Positions 43,860-53,143 of a DNA stretch of 55,952 bases are shown one piece after another (position 1 is the stretch's first letter; each line of letters opens with the position of its first letter). The translations under genes and the position numbers were made by a program. The stretch lies in contig CAJQIB010000017.1 of NCBI GenBank assembly GCA_905478325.1, forward strand, positions 1 through 55,952, written 5' to 3'. The notes beneath the pieces are model-generated. The model made no database searches, had not been told where the DNA came from, and was given only the letters and a program-made list of their open reading frames with translations. The DNA comes from an uncultured Flavobacteriales bacterium. Lineage in GTDB: Bacteria > Bacteroidota > Bacteroidia > Flavobacteriales_D > Sanyastnellaceae.

Positions 43860-44363
43860 ATGAAGTTTGATTCCCTGTTGTTTCCCCTGTTACTCTGTAC
43901 GATTTTGCTCCTGCTGGCCTGTCAAACCAATGAACCGCTTGGATCATCTGCTGGACGTCTGGATTCCCCTTGTCCAACGCGTTTGATTGAATTGGACACC
44001 CTTTTTCAGCAAGCCGTATTGCCGGGAAGAGCGTCCAATCTCATCAAACAACGGATGTACTGGTTGGAAGGTTCCCTTGCGGATCAGCCGGTCGACGAGT
44101 CAATGGATTGGGTTTTAGCCGTTGATTCCGTGTTGATCCCCTTGCGTGTTCGAGCGCTGCAAGATGGACACATGCGGTGGTCGGGGTCACGATCGTTTTA
44201 TGCGCCCGTCACACAGGGCATGTCTGCATTGGAAGAATCCGATTTGGAATCACATGTGTGGGATCTAGAAGGGCGTGCTTTGCTCGTGGCACGATCAGAA
44301 TCCGATTGTTGGTCGGCCTTCCCCGCAGCGTGGGTTGTAATGGAAACGATCGCTGCCCCTTAA
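43860..44363 (+). CDS. Small lipoprotein of unknown function
   Basis: It has 167 residues. A signal peptide (MKFDSLLFPLLLCTILLLL) is followed by a lipobox L-L-A-C, so a lipid anchor is likely. The mature part is mixed alpha/beta with several Trp (W-S-G-S-R-S-F-Y) and only one further Cys pair candidate (C-P and D-C-W). I do not recognise a family. It is the last plus-strand gene of the envelope chain and converges on the SRPBCC gene. Confidence 0.65.
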   Translation: MKFDSLLFPLLLCTILLLLACQTNEPLGSSAGRLDSPCPTRLIELDTLFQQAVLPGRASNLIKQRMYWLEGSLADQPVDESMDWVLAVDSVLIPLRVRALQDGHMRWSGSRSFYAPVTQGMSALEESDLESHVWDLEGRALLVARSESDCWSAFPAAWVVMETIAAP

Positions 44364-44376
44364 ACGAGCCGACGGA

Positions 44377-44808
44377 TTAAATTCGGTAATGCTCAGACCC
44401 AAACGCTTCACCAATGCCAGTTTGGCAATACTGACGTAAGCTTTCTAGATACTTGGCCCAGCTGTAGTTCATGTTAGCATGCATGTCATCTTGAACATCA
44501 AAGCCATGGTGTGCAAATCGGACTCGGGTCTTGCCGTCGTTCTCATCCAAGTCAAACCGAAAGGTGTGCCCGACCATCGGTAGGCTAGATGCTACGCACT
44601 CCCACTCCAAGCATTCACCGGGTACATAGATTTTGATTGCCACTGTAACCTGCATGCTGCCGTAATGGAAGGTCACTTGTTCCCCCCCTTTGGCATCTCC
44701 GTTTTCTGTTTTTGTATACCAAGCACTGAGACCATTTTGTGAAGTCAGGGCATTGAAAACGTCGAGCGTAGGCTTGTTGATGTGAAATAAATGGCAAATT
44801 GGAATCAT
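44377..44808 (-). CDS. SRPBCC (START/AHSA1-like) domain protein
   Basis: It has 143 residues with no signal peptide. The pattern is that of the Bet v 1/START fold: I-N-K-P-T-L-D-V-F-N-A-L-T near the start, then W-Y-T-K, a run of strands with G-E-C-L-E-W-E-C and T-R-V-R-F-A-H-H-G-F, and the closing long helix M-N-Y-S-W-A-K-Y-L-E-S-L-R-Q. These proteins bind hydrophobic ligands or act in stress response. The ligand is unknown. Confidence 0.85.
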   Translation of the reverse strand: MIPICHLFHINKPTLDVFNALTSQNGLSAWYTKTENGDAKGGEQVTFHYGSMQVTVAIKIYVPGECLEWECVASSLPMVGHTFRFDLDENDGKTRVRFAHHGFDVQDDMHANMNYSWAKYLESLRQYCQTGIGEAFGSEHYRI

Positions 44809-44930
44809 GTGAAGCGGGTTACGATTGAAGTCCTAAAGTTGAACGAATTCAAGGAGTCTTGCAAGAGTGAAATGTGAATTTAATGCCAGCTGAAACAAAA
44901 AGAATAAAGTGGATGTTGCGCACATTGCAC

Positions 44931-44961
44931 TTTGCTCCGCATTCAAAATCAGGTATATTTG
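44931..44961 (+). promoter_or_regulatory. Bacteroidota-type promoter of tRNA-Ala
   Basis: A perfect -33 box TTTG at 44931-44934 and a perfect -7 box TATATTTG (TAnnTTTG) at 44954-44961 are spaced by 19 bases. The predicted transcript start is near 44968, about 19 bases before the tRNA. This is the clearest promoter in the window. Confidence 0.85.
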
Positions 44962-44986
44962 CAAGCGCTTCGATGGAAGCGACTAC

Positions 44987-45060
<74 letters not shown>

Positions 45061-45066
45061 CAGATC

Positions 45067-45100
45067 AACGGCACGCCCTCAGGTGTGCCGTTTTTTGTTT
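45067..45100 (+). terminator. Terminator of tRNA-Ala
   Basis: An 11-bp stem with one G-T pair (AACGGCACGCC with GGTGTGCCGTT) and loop CTCA are followed by TTTTGTTT. It starts 6 bases after the tRNA, so the tRNA forms its own short transcript. Confidence 0.85.
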
Positions 45101-45229
45101 GGGACGGCGTGATGAAGCGACCATTCTTCTTGCGAATTCGTATCGTCTGCACAACGCACTCCTTGGTTTACAAATCGGACCCCATCGTTTGTATTCTTGT
45201 GGAGTCTTGAACGAACACTCCGATTCACT

Positions 45230-46639
45230 ATGCAACCCATCCGCTTCTCCATCCTCGGCCTGATCTTGATTTTATTCGTGTTGTGCGGAGAACAAGCTCC
45301 CATAGAAAGTTCCACCACAGGACTAGAATCCACCGAGTTGAGCGCCTTGGCCGATGAGGTTCGTTCTGAAACGCTGCGAAGTTGGAAGGCTTATAAAACC
45401 TATGCTTGGGGGCATGATGTGTTGGCGCCGATATCACGCACACACCGGGATTGGTATTCCGAGCCCTTGTACATTTCTCCGATTGATGCGTACAGTACGT
45501 TGGTCTTGATGGGGTTTGACGAGGAAGCGTCTGAGGTTGAGCGCTATGTCGTGGATTCCTTGTCCTTTGATAAGGATGTGGATGTGAAGATATTCGAGGT
45601 CAATATTCGCATCTTGGGCGGGCTTTTGTCCATGTACAGTCACTGCAAGAATCCCCAGGTCCTAGACAAAGCACGAGATTTTGCGGATCGCATGCTGCCG
45701 GCATTCAATACGCCAACAGGAATCCCAAGATATTGGGTGAATTTGCAGACGGGAGAGAGCCGAGGTGATACGGTCAATGTGGCGGAGGCCGCGTCGTATA
45801 CGTTTGAATTGGGAGTGCTCAGTCATTTTACGGGCGATGCCAAGTACTATGAGACCGGGAAGCGGGCGACTCGGGCTGTTTTTAATCGGCGGAGTGATCT
45901 GAATTTAATCGGTGAGATCATCGATGTGTCGACGGGAGGTTGGGTGAGCACCCAGAGCCACATCTGCGCAGGAGTTGATTCCTATTATGAATACCTGCTC
46001 AAGAGCTGGGTGTTGTTCCAAGATGAGGAGCTCAAGGAGATTTGGGATGTCAGTCTTCCCGTCATTCACCAATATTTGGCTGATGAATACGAAGGCCAGT
46101 TGTGGTATGGTCGTTCGGACATGCATACGGGGGAACACGTGAGTTCCATGGTCACGTTGTACGATGCCTTTTTCCCCGCCATGTTGGCCTTGTCGAGTGA
46201 TACCGCTCGTGCGGTGCGTTTGCAATCCACCTGGGCCAGCTTGTGGAATAAATATGGCTTGGAGCCCATGGTCTATGATTACCGCACAGGTGAACCAGGC
46301 TATCCGGTGTACGACCTCAATCCTGAAATCATGGAATCGGCCTATTACTTATCGAGGATTACGGGCGATCCTCAGTTTGTGGAGATGAACAAAGGGTTTT
46401 GGGAAGATCTGAAGACCCACTGCCGCACGGACGTGGCGTTTGCATCGGTCGAAAATGTAGCGACCATGGAACCGCGGGATTACATGCCGACCTTCTTTTT
46501 TGCAGAAACGTTGAAATACCTGTATCTCACGTTTTCACCGAATCTCCAAGGAGTTCATTTGGAAGACTGCGTGTTCACCACGGAAGCCCATCCGTTCAGA
46601 AAAGTAGATTTCACCGAATTCAATGTCCTGGGACAATGA
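45230..46639 (+). CDS. GH47-type alpha-mannosidase-like lipoprotein
   Basis: The ATG at 45230 gives 469 residues. A TTG at 45197 is rejected because the signal peptide begins at the ATG (M-Q-P-I-R-F-S-I-L-G) and ends in a lipobox-like F-V-L-C. Landmarks of glycoside hydrolase family 47, the class I alpha-1,2-mannosidases, are SPIDAYSTLVLMGF, FEVNIRILGGLLSMY (Glu123 matching the family acid in F-E-x-x-I-R), and E-T-L-K-Y-L-Y-L followed by VFTTEAHPF, where the Thr binds calcium. The family trims mannose from N-glycans in eukaryotes, and only few bacterial members are known. Here it is predicted to sit in the envelope, where it could trim mannosides from algal or yeast glycoproteins. Substrate and linkage are inference. 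Confidence 0.88.
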   Translation: MQPIRFSILGLILILFVLCGEQAPIESSTTGLESTELSALADEVRSETLRSWKAYKTYAWGHDVLAPISRTHRDWYSEPLYISPIDAYSTLVLMGFDEEASEVERYVVDSLSFDKDVDVKIFEVNIRILGGLLSMYSHCKNPQVLDKARDFADRMLPAFNTPTGIPRYWVNLQTGESRGDTVNVAEAASYTFELGVLSHFTGDAKYYETGKRATRAVFNRRSDLNLIGEIIDVSTGGWVSTQSHICAGVDSYYEYLLKSWVLFQDEELKEIWDVSLPVIHQYLADEYEGQLWYGRSDMHTGEHVSSMVTLYDAFFPAMLALSSDTARAVRLQSTWASLWNKYGLEPMVYDYRTGEPGYPVYDLNPEIMESAYYLSRITGDPQFVEMNKGFWEDLKTHCRTDVAFASVENVATMEPRDYMPTFFFAETLKYLYLTFSPNLQGVHLEDCVFTTEAHPFRKVDFTEFNVLGQ

Positions 46640-46684
46640 TCGCCTAGGCCTTTGTTTTTTAGAAAACAGAAGAGCGCGCCGGTG

Positions 46685-47950
46685 TCAATAACGCACCACC
46701 AAGCGAGAAGAGCTAGTCTCTTCAATCGTTGAGGTCATCAGTAGGGTTATCCAACTGGCTGTTTCTCCAACGGAGCCATTTGTACCTGCTGCGCCGTCAA
46801 AGCATCCGTCGCCTTGGCAACCAATGCACCCGCCCGTGCCGCCTTGTCCTCCGGTCAATTCAATGAGCGTCTCGCCATTGAGCTTGAGGACGGTAACGTC
46901 GGCACTTTCTCCGCTTGAAGCAGGACCGCAATCCCAATCAGACCATCCTGTCGAACCCGGATTGCACGTAATGGTTTCACCTGAGTCCATCCCGGCTGTA
47001 GCAGCAGTCAAGGTTAATGTGTCTCCAACTTGAAGATTGTACAGCATGCCATTGATGTGCACTGCACGTCCACCCAGCCCGCCTTGAGGATTGCACATGC
47101 ACGTTTCTGCTCCAGTAATTTGACCGCAAACATCACCGCCTTCGCCTCCAGAGGCTCCAAATAATTCAATGGATAAGGTCTGTAAGCCTCCGGGAATGAT
47201 GAACTCATTGCCATCTGTACTCGAATCAAAAATGCCGTGAGTTGAAGGCGCTGTTGGACCATTGAGCAAAGCTTGAATGAAATCCACCTCAGTGCCTTCG
47301 TTACCTACGGAGAGCCATATTTCGTAAGCGCTCAATCCGGAATCTCCATCTTGTCCAGCCTCTCCAGCGGGTCCCTCGGGTCCAATGTCGCCTTGATCAC
47401 CCTGTGGACCCTGTTCGCCTTGATCACCCTGTGGACCCTGTTCACCTTGCATGCCCTGTTCACCTTGGTCACCCTGTGGACCCTGTTCGCCTTGCATGCC
47501 TTGTTCACCCTGGAGGCCAGGAGCTCCATCAGAACCTACCAACGATCCTAAGAAGTCTTCAGTCGAACCTGCGTTTCCAGCATCAAGCCACAAATCATAC
47601 GCACTCTGTCCAGAATCACTCAAAGCAATGGCAACAGCGCTATACACGGTATCAGCAATCATCAAATACAAGGTATCATTGACAAAGAGCAACTCCTGCA
47701 ATTCATTTTGCGGGTCCTCATCTCCAGGAAGAAGCAATTCCGTCAGATCAACAGAGAAGTCCGTATTCCAAACGGCTAGAAAAGGCGTTAAATCGGCAAA
47801 AGTGATGGTGCCACTGCAATCAAAATCTGGATTGTAGGGGAGGTTTTCACACGTGATTTGAGCACTTAGATTCAAGGTGCCAAACATGAAGCTCAAGGGG
47901 AAAAGGAATTTCCACTTGATCAAATTCAAAGATTTTTGCGAGAATATCAT
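46685..47950 (-). CDS. Secreted collagen-like protein with N-terminal dockerin-like segment
   Basis: I take the ATG at 47950 (421 residues), which starts the signal peptide ending T-L-N-L-S-A-Q. The ATG at 47983 lies upstream of a promoter-like -7 box. A calcium-loop segment ([20 protein letters not shown]) follows the signal peptide. Residues about 145-210 form 21 Gly-x-y triplets, mostly G-E-Q, G-P-Q, G-D-Q and G-M-Q, which should form a collagen-like triple helix. The flanking segments share a motif S-A-Y-[DE]-[LI]-W-L, seen once before and once after the collagen stretch. The C-terminal 150 residues are Gly- and Cys-rich with many S-x-E and G-G-x-G-G turns. No T9SS domain is visible. A fibrous surface structure is a reasonable guess. 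Confidence 0.85.
   Translation of the reverse strand: MIFSQKSLNLIKWKFLFPLSFMFGTLNLSAQITCENLPYNPDFDCSGTITFADLTPFLAVWNTDFSVDLTELLLPGDEDPQNELQELLFVNDTLYLMIADTVYSAVAIALSDSGQSAYDLWLDAGNAGSTEDFLGSLVGSDGAPGLQGEQGMQGEQGPQGDQGEQGMQGEQGPQGDQGEQGPQGDQGDIGPEGPAGEAGQDGDSGLSAYEIWLSVGNEGTEVDFIQALLNGPTAPSTHGIFDSSTDGNEFIIPGGLQTLSIELFGASGGEGGDVCGQITGAETCMCNPQGGLGGRAVHINGMLYNLQVGDTLTLTAATAGMDSGETITCNPGSTGWSDWDCGPASSGESADVTVLKLNGETLIELTGGQGGTGGCIGCQGDGCFDGAAGTNGSVGETASWITLLMTSTIEETSSSRLVVRY
47336..47529 (-). repeat. Collagen-like Gly-x-y coding repeat
   Basis: Tandem copies of short blocks such as CAAGGTGAACAGGGTCCACA (minus strand) encode 21 Gly-x-y triplets. The higher-order units are 27 or 36 bases. All are multiples of nine, so changes in copy number would keep both the reading frame and the triplet register. 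Confidence 0.8.
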
Positions 47951-47968
47951 GGCAGGCTTAAGAGTCCA

Positions 47969-47976
47969 CCAATATA
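47969..47976 (-). promoter_or_regulatory. Possible -7 box for the collagen-like gene
   Basis: On the minus strand TATATTGG differs at one base from TAnnTTTG and lies 18 bases before the ATG at 47950. No clear -33 box was found. It is a weak candidate. Confidence 0.3.
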
Positions 47977-48097
47977 ATGCCATTTGAAGTGTTCTAAATG
48001 CATTTCATTGATTTTTGTCGGGATTAATGTTTTGCTCAGCGCTTTTAAGAGGTATTTCACTGGATTGGGCTTTTAATTTTATTTCGGACATTGGACC

Positions 48098-48931
48098 ATG
48101 ATTCAGAGAATAAAGGATGGGTTGTTCATGGGGATGGTCGCTTTCATTGTGGGGGGTTCATTCTTAGGTTGCCGTCAAGGAGGGGACATCTCAACGGTGG
48201 AAGAGGTGCGAAATCAGGATACGTTGATTGTTCTTTGCTCTCGACTTTATGAAAGCAGAACGTATGAGCATTACTTGGGGCGATGGGCTTCGGATTCACT
48301 GGTTTTGCAATTGGTGGACGCAGGAGAACTGGATGAGGGAGGGTGGCTTAAAGCACTGGAGACATCGAACGGGGTGCTCCTTACTGGCGGAGCTGATTTG
48401 GATCCGGGACTTTACGGCCAAGCCGGTGACACCATTTTGTGCGGAGACATTCAACCGATTCGAGACTCCATTGAGAATCGGCTTTTGAATTGGGTCAATG
48501 AAACCGGTGTACCCTGTCTTGGTATATGCCGAGGGTTGCAACACATGAACGTGCATGCAGGCGGTACTTTGGATCCCCATTTGCCTCGACTTCACGGAGA
48601 TATGCACCGTGCTGGACTGCAAGGAAGTTCACGAGATACCGTTCATTCAGTGCGAGTTGTTGCCATTCCTCACGGCATCGATGTTGAAGTCGGCAACGAA
48701 AGTGTCACGATTTCACACCACCACCAGGGCATTGATGTGTTGGGGCAATCATTGAAGGTTTGGGCGATAGCCCCCGATGGATTGGCAGAGGGCATAGTGC
48801 ATTCGGACACGGCTCATTTTCCATTCTACGTGGGCGTTCAGTGGCACCCAGAGCGATCGGATCAAGACCAATATCTAGTCGAACCGGTCGGGGCGGGATT
48901 CGTCAACGCCATGTTGGATACTCAAGAATAA
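48098..48931 (+). CDS. Lipoprotein form of a class I amidotransferase / gamma-glutamyl hydrolase (C26-like)
   Basis: It has 277 residues. The N-terminus has a signal peptide with lipobox S-F-L-G-C (Cys25), so the enzyme is predicted to be anchored outside the cytosol. The catalytic fold is that of C26 peptidases such as PuuD: nucleophile Cys144 in LGICRGLQHMN, an oxyanion loop L-L-T-G-G-A-D-L-D-P, a SHHHQGID segment, and His250-Glu252 in VQWHPE. Known relatives split gamma-glutamyl bonds, for example in gamma-glutamyl-GABA. The extracytoplasmic location points to a different substrate, perhaps gamma-glutamyl links in peptidoglycan stems or in peptides. That is inference. Confidence 0.85.
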   Translation: MIQRIKDGLFMGMVAFIVGGSFLGCRQGGDISTVEEVRNQDTLIVLCSRLYESRTYEHYLGRWASDSLVLQLVDAGELDEGGWLKALETSNGVLLTGGADLDPGLYGQAGDTILCGDIQPIRDSIENRLLNWVNETGVPCLGICRGLQHMNVHAGGTLDPHLPRLHGDMHRAGLQGSSRDTVHSVRVVAIPHGIDVEVGNESVTISHHHQGIDVLGQSLKVWAIAPDGLAEGIVHSDTAHFPFYVGVQWHPERSDQDQYLVEPVGAGFVNAMLDTQE

Positions 48932-48944
48932 AGAGAAACGTCGC

Positions 48945-49976
48945 TTATCGCTCAGGAGTATAAGCCTCTGCTCGATTTCGGGCATTGGCCCGGACATTGA
49001 GCCAAAACAAATTGATGTCGCCTACGTGCCAATTGTCGCGGTGTAGAAATCGGGAAAACGGGACATCGGGCGGCATGATTTGTAAAACACCGCGCTCCGA
49101 TCGTGCTTGAATTTTACCTGCATGAGCAAATTTCATGTTGGACAATACCACTCCCTGATGCTCTTCTAAGGTGTTCATCTCACCGTTTAGTTTCCAAGTC
49201 ACAGGATGGGTGCAAATTGGCAACTCATCCCGGTAGCCCAACCATTTGGGGAAGTAACCTTCTCCGTATGACATCCAGGAACATAGGCAGCCCACTTCGC
49301 CGGGTTTTTCGCAGGCTTTGAGTTGTTGGAACTCACTGGGATACCAATCAAATCCAGGTCCGTAGGCAGCCACAAGTTGAGAGGAAAGGGATTTCCCGTC
49401 AAAGAATTCTTGGAGCAGCCAGCGTATGTGAAAGCTCCCTTGGCTGTGGCCTGCTAGAATGATTCCACGTCCATCGTTCCAATGCTCCATGTAATGTAAA
49501 AAGGCGCTGCGCACGTCGGAATAGGCCACTTGAAGTGCTGCAAGACTCAGGCTGTCCTGCCATGTAAACACACCGATATGCGCTTGGCGATAACGCGGAG
49601 CATACAGTTTGCCGCCGACGTTAAAAGCGGATGCTTGCAAGAGCATGGTGTATCGGTCCGCTTCTTCATTCAGTTTGATGTCTTCAATCGCAGCATTGTA
49701 AACTGCTCCATTGAAGTACTGGGTGGGGTGCACAAAAAACACATCGACTTCAAGCGAGTCGTATGGAGGTGAATCCGGGAGTTTTTTCGGGATTTCATCA
49801 GAGGGGTCCAGTCTCCATGGCAGAGAGGCCCATTGCATTTCATTTGAAAATTGAGGTTCTTCAGAGAGCGTGAAAGCCAATTCACTTTGGTCTTGAAGAG
49901 AAACACATCCCGATAAAGAAGTTGCTGCAACAATGACGACAACTGCAATGCGGGGCCAGAGGTGGAGCAAAGACAT
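48945..49976 (-). CDS. DUF3089 family lipoprotein, alpha/beta-hydrolase-like
   Basis: It has 343 residues. Signal peptide with lipobox S-L-S-G-C (Cys24). The DUF3089 pattern is clear: V-D-V-F-F-V-H-P-T, then Y-A-P-R-Y-R-Q-A, and a nucleophile elbow LAGHSQGS with Ser178. This is the alpha/beta-hydrolase serine motif, so an esterase or lipase-like activity is plausible but not shown. It meets the C26-like gene tail to tail. The substrate is unknown. Confidence 0.87.
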   Translation of the reverse strand: MSLLHLWPRIAVVVIVAATSLSGCVSLQDQSELAFTLSEEPQFSNEMQWASLPWRLDPSDEIPKKLPDSPPYDSLEVDVFFVHPTQYFNGAVYNAAIEDIKLNEEADRYTMLLQASAFNVGGKLYAPRYRQAHIGVFTWQDSLSLAALQVAYSDVRSAFLHYMEHWNDGRGIILAGHSQGSFHIRWLLQEFFDGKSLSSQLVAAYGPGFDWYPSEFQQLKACEKPGEVGCLCSWMSYGEGYFPKWLGYRDELPICTHPVTWKLNGEMNTLEEHQGVVLSNMKFAHAGKIQARSERGVLQIMPPDVPFSRFLHRDNWHVGDINLFWLNVRANARNRAEAYTPER

Positions 49977-50088
49977 GGTGCAAGTTACTGTGCCCTAAGG
50001 ACTCCAACGACCGTCTTACGACAGATCTGTTAAAATTGATTCGAAATGTATTCCAACAGATATATCTTGCTAACCATTCTTATCTGCT

Positions 50089-53000
50089 ATGAAGAAAAAT
50101 CACACGACCTCGTTCAGTTGGGCTCTTTTGGGTCTGCTCCTAATCCAAGGCTTTCTATCCACTCAGTTGTCAGCTCAAATTGACCACATTTCAGTGATGG
50201 ACCCTCTGGAAATTCGGCTCGATCGATTGGAAAAAGATCCATCGGAAACCCAACAGAGAATCTTGCGTGAAGCTTCCGGTTGGAATCAATGGACAGAAGC
50301 CCACCCGAAGTGGCGGGCCATCATGTCTGAAGCTACCGGGCTGCCGCATCGGGCTTTTGGTCCTGCAGTGCCATTCTCCGGGAACAGTCTTGCAGAAAAG
50401 GCTCAAAATTGGTTTGATTCAAGTATGGATTCTTTTGGGATTGCATCACAAGGGATAGCGTGGGATATGCACACGGGAACTGGACGGCATGATTGGGTTT
50501 TTGCAGAGCAAACGTTCAATGGTATTCCGGTTGAAGGAGGACGTTTGATCACCAAGTGGTTGAATGGAGAGTTGGTCCTTTGGGGTGCTGATTGGTACCG
50601 TGATATTGCAATGCCGGAAGGTGAAATGTTGTCTGAATTGGCTCAGCAAGAAGCGGCTACCCAAGGCATTAATTTCGATGAATGGGGAGTGGTTGAATCG
50701 GGAGACTTACGCTTGGTTCCCACTGCAGACAACCAAGGAGGCTTGGAATGGCGATTGATCCGCAATTGGATGGTTCCTGGACGAGATGGAGCAATCCCTC
50801 GACGCTACCAAACATGGGTGGATGTGCATTCAGGAGAGGTTGTGATGCGTGTCAACGAAGTGAAGCATATTGACGGAAAGTGGAGCATGCCTGCAACTGA
50901 AAATAAGCCTGAACGGGTGGTGCGTCGCATGGGGATTGATCGTCCTTCCATGCTCGTCATCAGTGGAATCATGCAGTCGGAGATTCATGATATGTATCCG
51001 TTTCAGCTCCCGATAGAGGGAGCGATGCCACATCTCGCACTGTCATTCGGAGCATCAACGGTCTACACCGATGCAGACGGTGGATTTATTTCGACGGCAA
51101 CAGGGCCACAAGAAATTGATGTGAATTTGGAGGGTGCGTGGAGCTCTGTATACACGGCGGGTGTGATGCCATCGACTTCAGTCAATTTTGCTGATGGGTA
51201 CAATACGATTGGCCTCAACAACTTGGGCAACCTCAAGGAGCGTTCGGCCTACCGTTCCGTTTCGAGGATCCACGATCACATGAAGGAGTATCTTCCTGGA
51301 TTTGATGGATTGGACTTTCCTTTGACGACCAATATCGATGTGGAAGGAGAGTGCAATGCCTTTTATGACGGCGTGAGTATCAATTTTTACGATCTCGCGG
51401 GCGGCTGCAATGCGACGTCTTTGATAGCGGATGTGGTGTGGCATGAATACGGACATGGCATCAACGGTTATTTCTACAATTCGCTGGGAGCCAACTTCAA
51501 CAACGGCGCTATGAATGAAGGCTACGCTGATTTGTGGGCGATGTCGCTAGGAGACATTGCTGAAATTGGGAAGGGTTTTTATACCGATAACGAAGATGGC
51601 ATTCGACAATATGACCAGGAACCCAAAGTGTATCCAGAGGATTTGGTAGGAGAAGTCCATGCTGATGGAGAGATCATTTGCGGCGCATGGTACGATACGC
51701 ATTTACTTCTTGGAGGAGATTGGGATGCCACGATGGCGCTATTTGTAGATGCGTATCCCGGGCTACAAGCCACTGCTCAAAATGGAAATGAAGGACAGGC
51801 TTTTACGGATGTGTTGATTGATGTGCTGCAAGCAGACGATGACGACGGTGATTTGTCCAATGGAACTCCCAACGGCATCACGATCATCGAAGGCTTTGAT
51901 ATTCATGGAATCACGGTCTTTAGTTATGCTGAAATCGAGCATGACCCGATGGAGTTTGCTGCGGCCGATGAGGCACTCATTATCGAAGGAGAAGCGGACA
52001 TCCTCTTTCCGTACAGCTTGTATTTCAATGCCGTGAAGTTGTGGTACCAAACCGCAACGAATGGGGATTGGGTCGAGATGGAAATGACCAATCCAGCTGG
52101 TGATAGCATGTTTGAAGCGGAACTCCCTGCCCAGCCAAACGGTTCTGTAATTGCTTACTACATGGGCATTGTGGATGATTTTGGCGGATTATCGGCCGTC
52201 ACACCTGTCGCTGCTTCAAACAATCCCCATCCCAATTTACCCCACTACCTTTTGGTGGGAGTCGATCCGGTTTTGGTCAATGACTCAGATGATTATTCCG
52301 ATTTTGGTAGTTGGACAACGGGCATTCCTGGAGAGGACTCGGCGACAACGGGTATTTGGGAGGAATCAATTCCTGTAGGCTCCTATGCCGAGATGAATGA
52401 CGCCAGTACGATTGTGGCGCCAACCATGGATCACACCATAGGCTTTGCAGGATATGCCTTTTTGACGGGTTTAAACCCGGGGGTCAATGATGGCATCGGA
52501 GCCAATGATGTGGATGCGGGACACACGACATTGCTGTCGCCCGTGATTGATTTGACGGCGTATGAAGAGCCCATTATGTCTTACTGGAGGTGGTATGCAA
52601 ACGCGCCGGCGTCAGGGGCAAATCCGGCAACGGATTGGTGGCAAGTGGAATTATCGAGTGATGCTGGAGCAACGTGGCAATATCTCGAGAACACACTTCA
52701 GCAGGATATTTCTTGGCGACGCATGGCCTTTCGTGTGGCCGATGTCATTGATGTGACATCCCAATTTCAAATGCGCTTCATTGCGTCAGACAGTACCACA
52801 ATAGGGGAGTACCTGGACGGAGGATCACTCATTGAAGCGGCGCTTGATGACATCATTCTCTACGATCGAGCAAACCCTGATGGTGTTGCGGAAGTTGAAG
52901 AAGATATCGTTTCGGGATATCCAAACCCAGCGGCGAATGCGGTTCAATCCAATGGTTGGATGGCTGGATCAACCCTTGACTTGTATGACGTGGCAACGGG

Positions 53001-53142
53001 GCGACTGGTTGCAACCCAGCGGGTTGGAGGAAGTGGTCAGGCCACGTGGAATGTGGCTTCCATTGCGTCCGGAACGTATGTGCTTTCCGGAGTGAATGCG
53101 ATAGGACGTCCATCGAACTGGACGTTTGAGGTCAAGCGTTGA
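50089..53142 (+). CDS. T9SS-exported M36 (fungalysin-type) metalloprotease
   Basis: It has 1,017 residues. The signal peptide ends S-T-Q-L-S-A-Q. An FTP-like propeptide (about 40-290) is followed by the M36 catalytic domain with HEYGH at 452-456 and the third zinc ligand Glu477 in NEGYADLW. A hinge A-D-D-D-D-G-D-L-S-N-G-T-P-N follows, the usual end of the M36 core. After a beta-rich stretch and a sandwich domain, the C-terminus has a T9SS sorting domain (GYPNPAANAVQ and later I-A-S-G-T-Y-V-L). It is secreted to degrade environmental protein. It meets batE tail to tail with one base between. Confidence 0.95.
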   Translation: MKKNHTTSFSWALLGLLLIQGFLSTQLSAQIDHISVMDPLEIRLDRLEKDPSETQQRILREASGWNQWTEAHPKWRAIMSEATGLPHRAFGPAVPFSGNSLAEKAQNWFDSSMDSFGIASQGIAWDMHTGTGRHDWVFAEQTFNGIPVEGGRLITKWLNGELVLWGADWYRDIAMPEGEMLSELAQQEAATQGINFDEWGVVESGDLRLVPTADNQGGLEWRLIRNWMVPGRDGAIPRRYQTWVDVHSGEVVMRVNEVKHIDGKWSMPATENKPERVVRRMGIDRPSMLVISGIMQSEIHDMYPFQLPIEGAMPHLALSFGASTVYTDADGGFISTATGPQEIDVNLEGAWSSVYTAGVMPSTSVNFADGYNTIGLNNLGNLKERSAYRSVSRIHDHMKEYLPGFDGLDFPLTTNIDVEGECNAFYDGVSINFYDLAGGCNATSLIADVVWHEYGHGINGYFYNSLGANFNNGAMNEGYADLWAMSLGDIAEIGKGFYTDNEDGIRQYDQEPKVYPEDLVGEVHADGEIICGAWYDTHLLLGGDWDATMALFVDAYPGLQATAQNGNEGQAFTDVLIDVLQADDDDGDLSNGTPNGITIIEGFDIHGITVFSYAEIEHDPMEFAAADEALIIEGEADILFPYSLYFNAVKLWYQTATNGDWVEMEMTNPAGDSMFEAELPAQPNGSVIAYYMGIVDDFGGLSAVTPVAASNNPHPNLPHYLLVGVDPVLVNDSDDYSDFGSWTTGIPGEDSATTGIWEESIPVGSYAEMNDASTIVAPTMDHTIGFAGYAFLTGLNPGVNDGIGANDVDAGHTTLLSPVIDLTAYEEPIMSYWRWYANAPASGANPATDWWQVELSSDAGATWQYLENTLQQDISWRRMAFRVADVIDVTSQFQMRFIASDSTTIGEYLDGGSLIEAALDDIILYDRANPDGVAEVEEDIVSGYPNPAANAVQSNGWMAGSTLDLYDVATGRLVATQRVGGSGQATWNVASIASGTYVLSGVNAIGRPSNWTFEVKR

Positions 53143-53143
53143 T

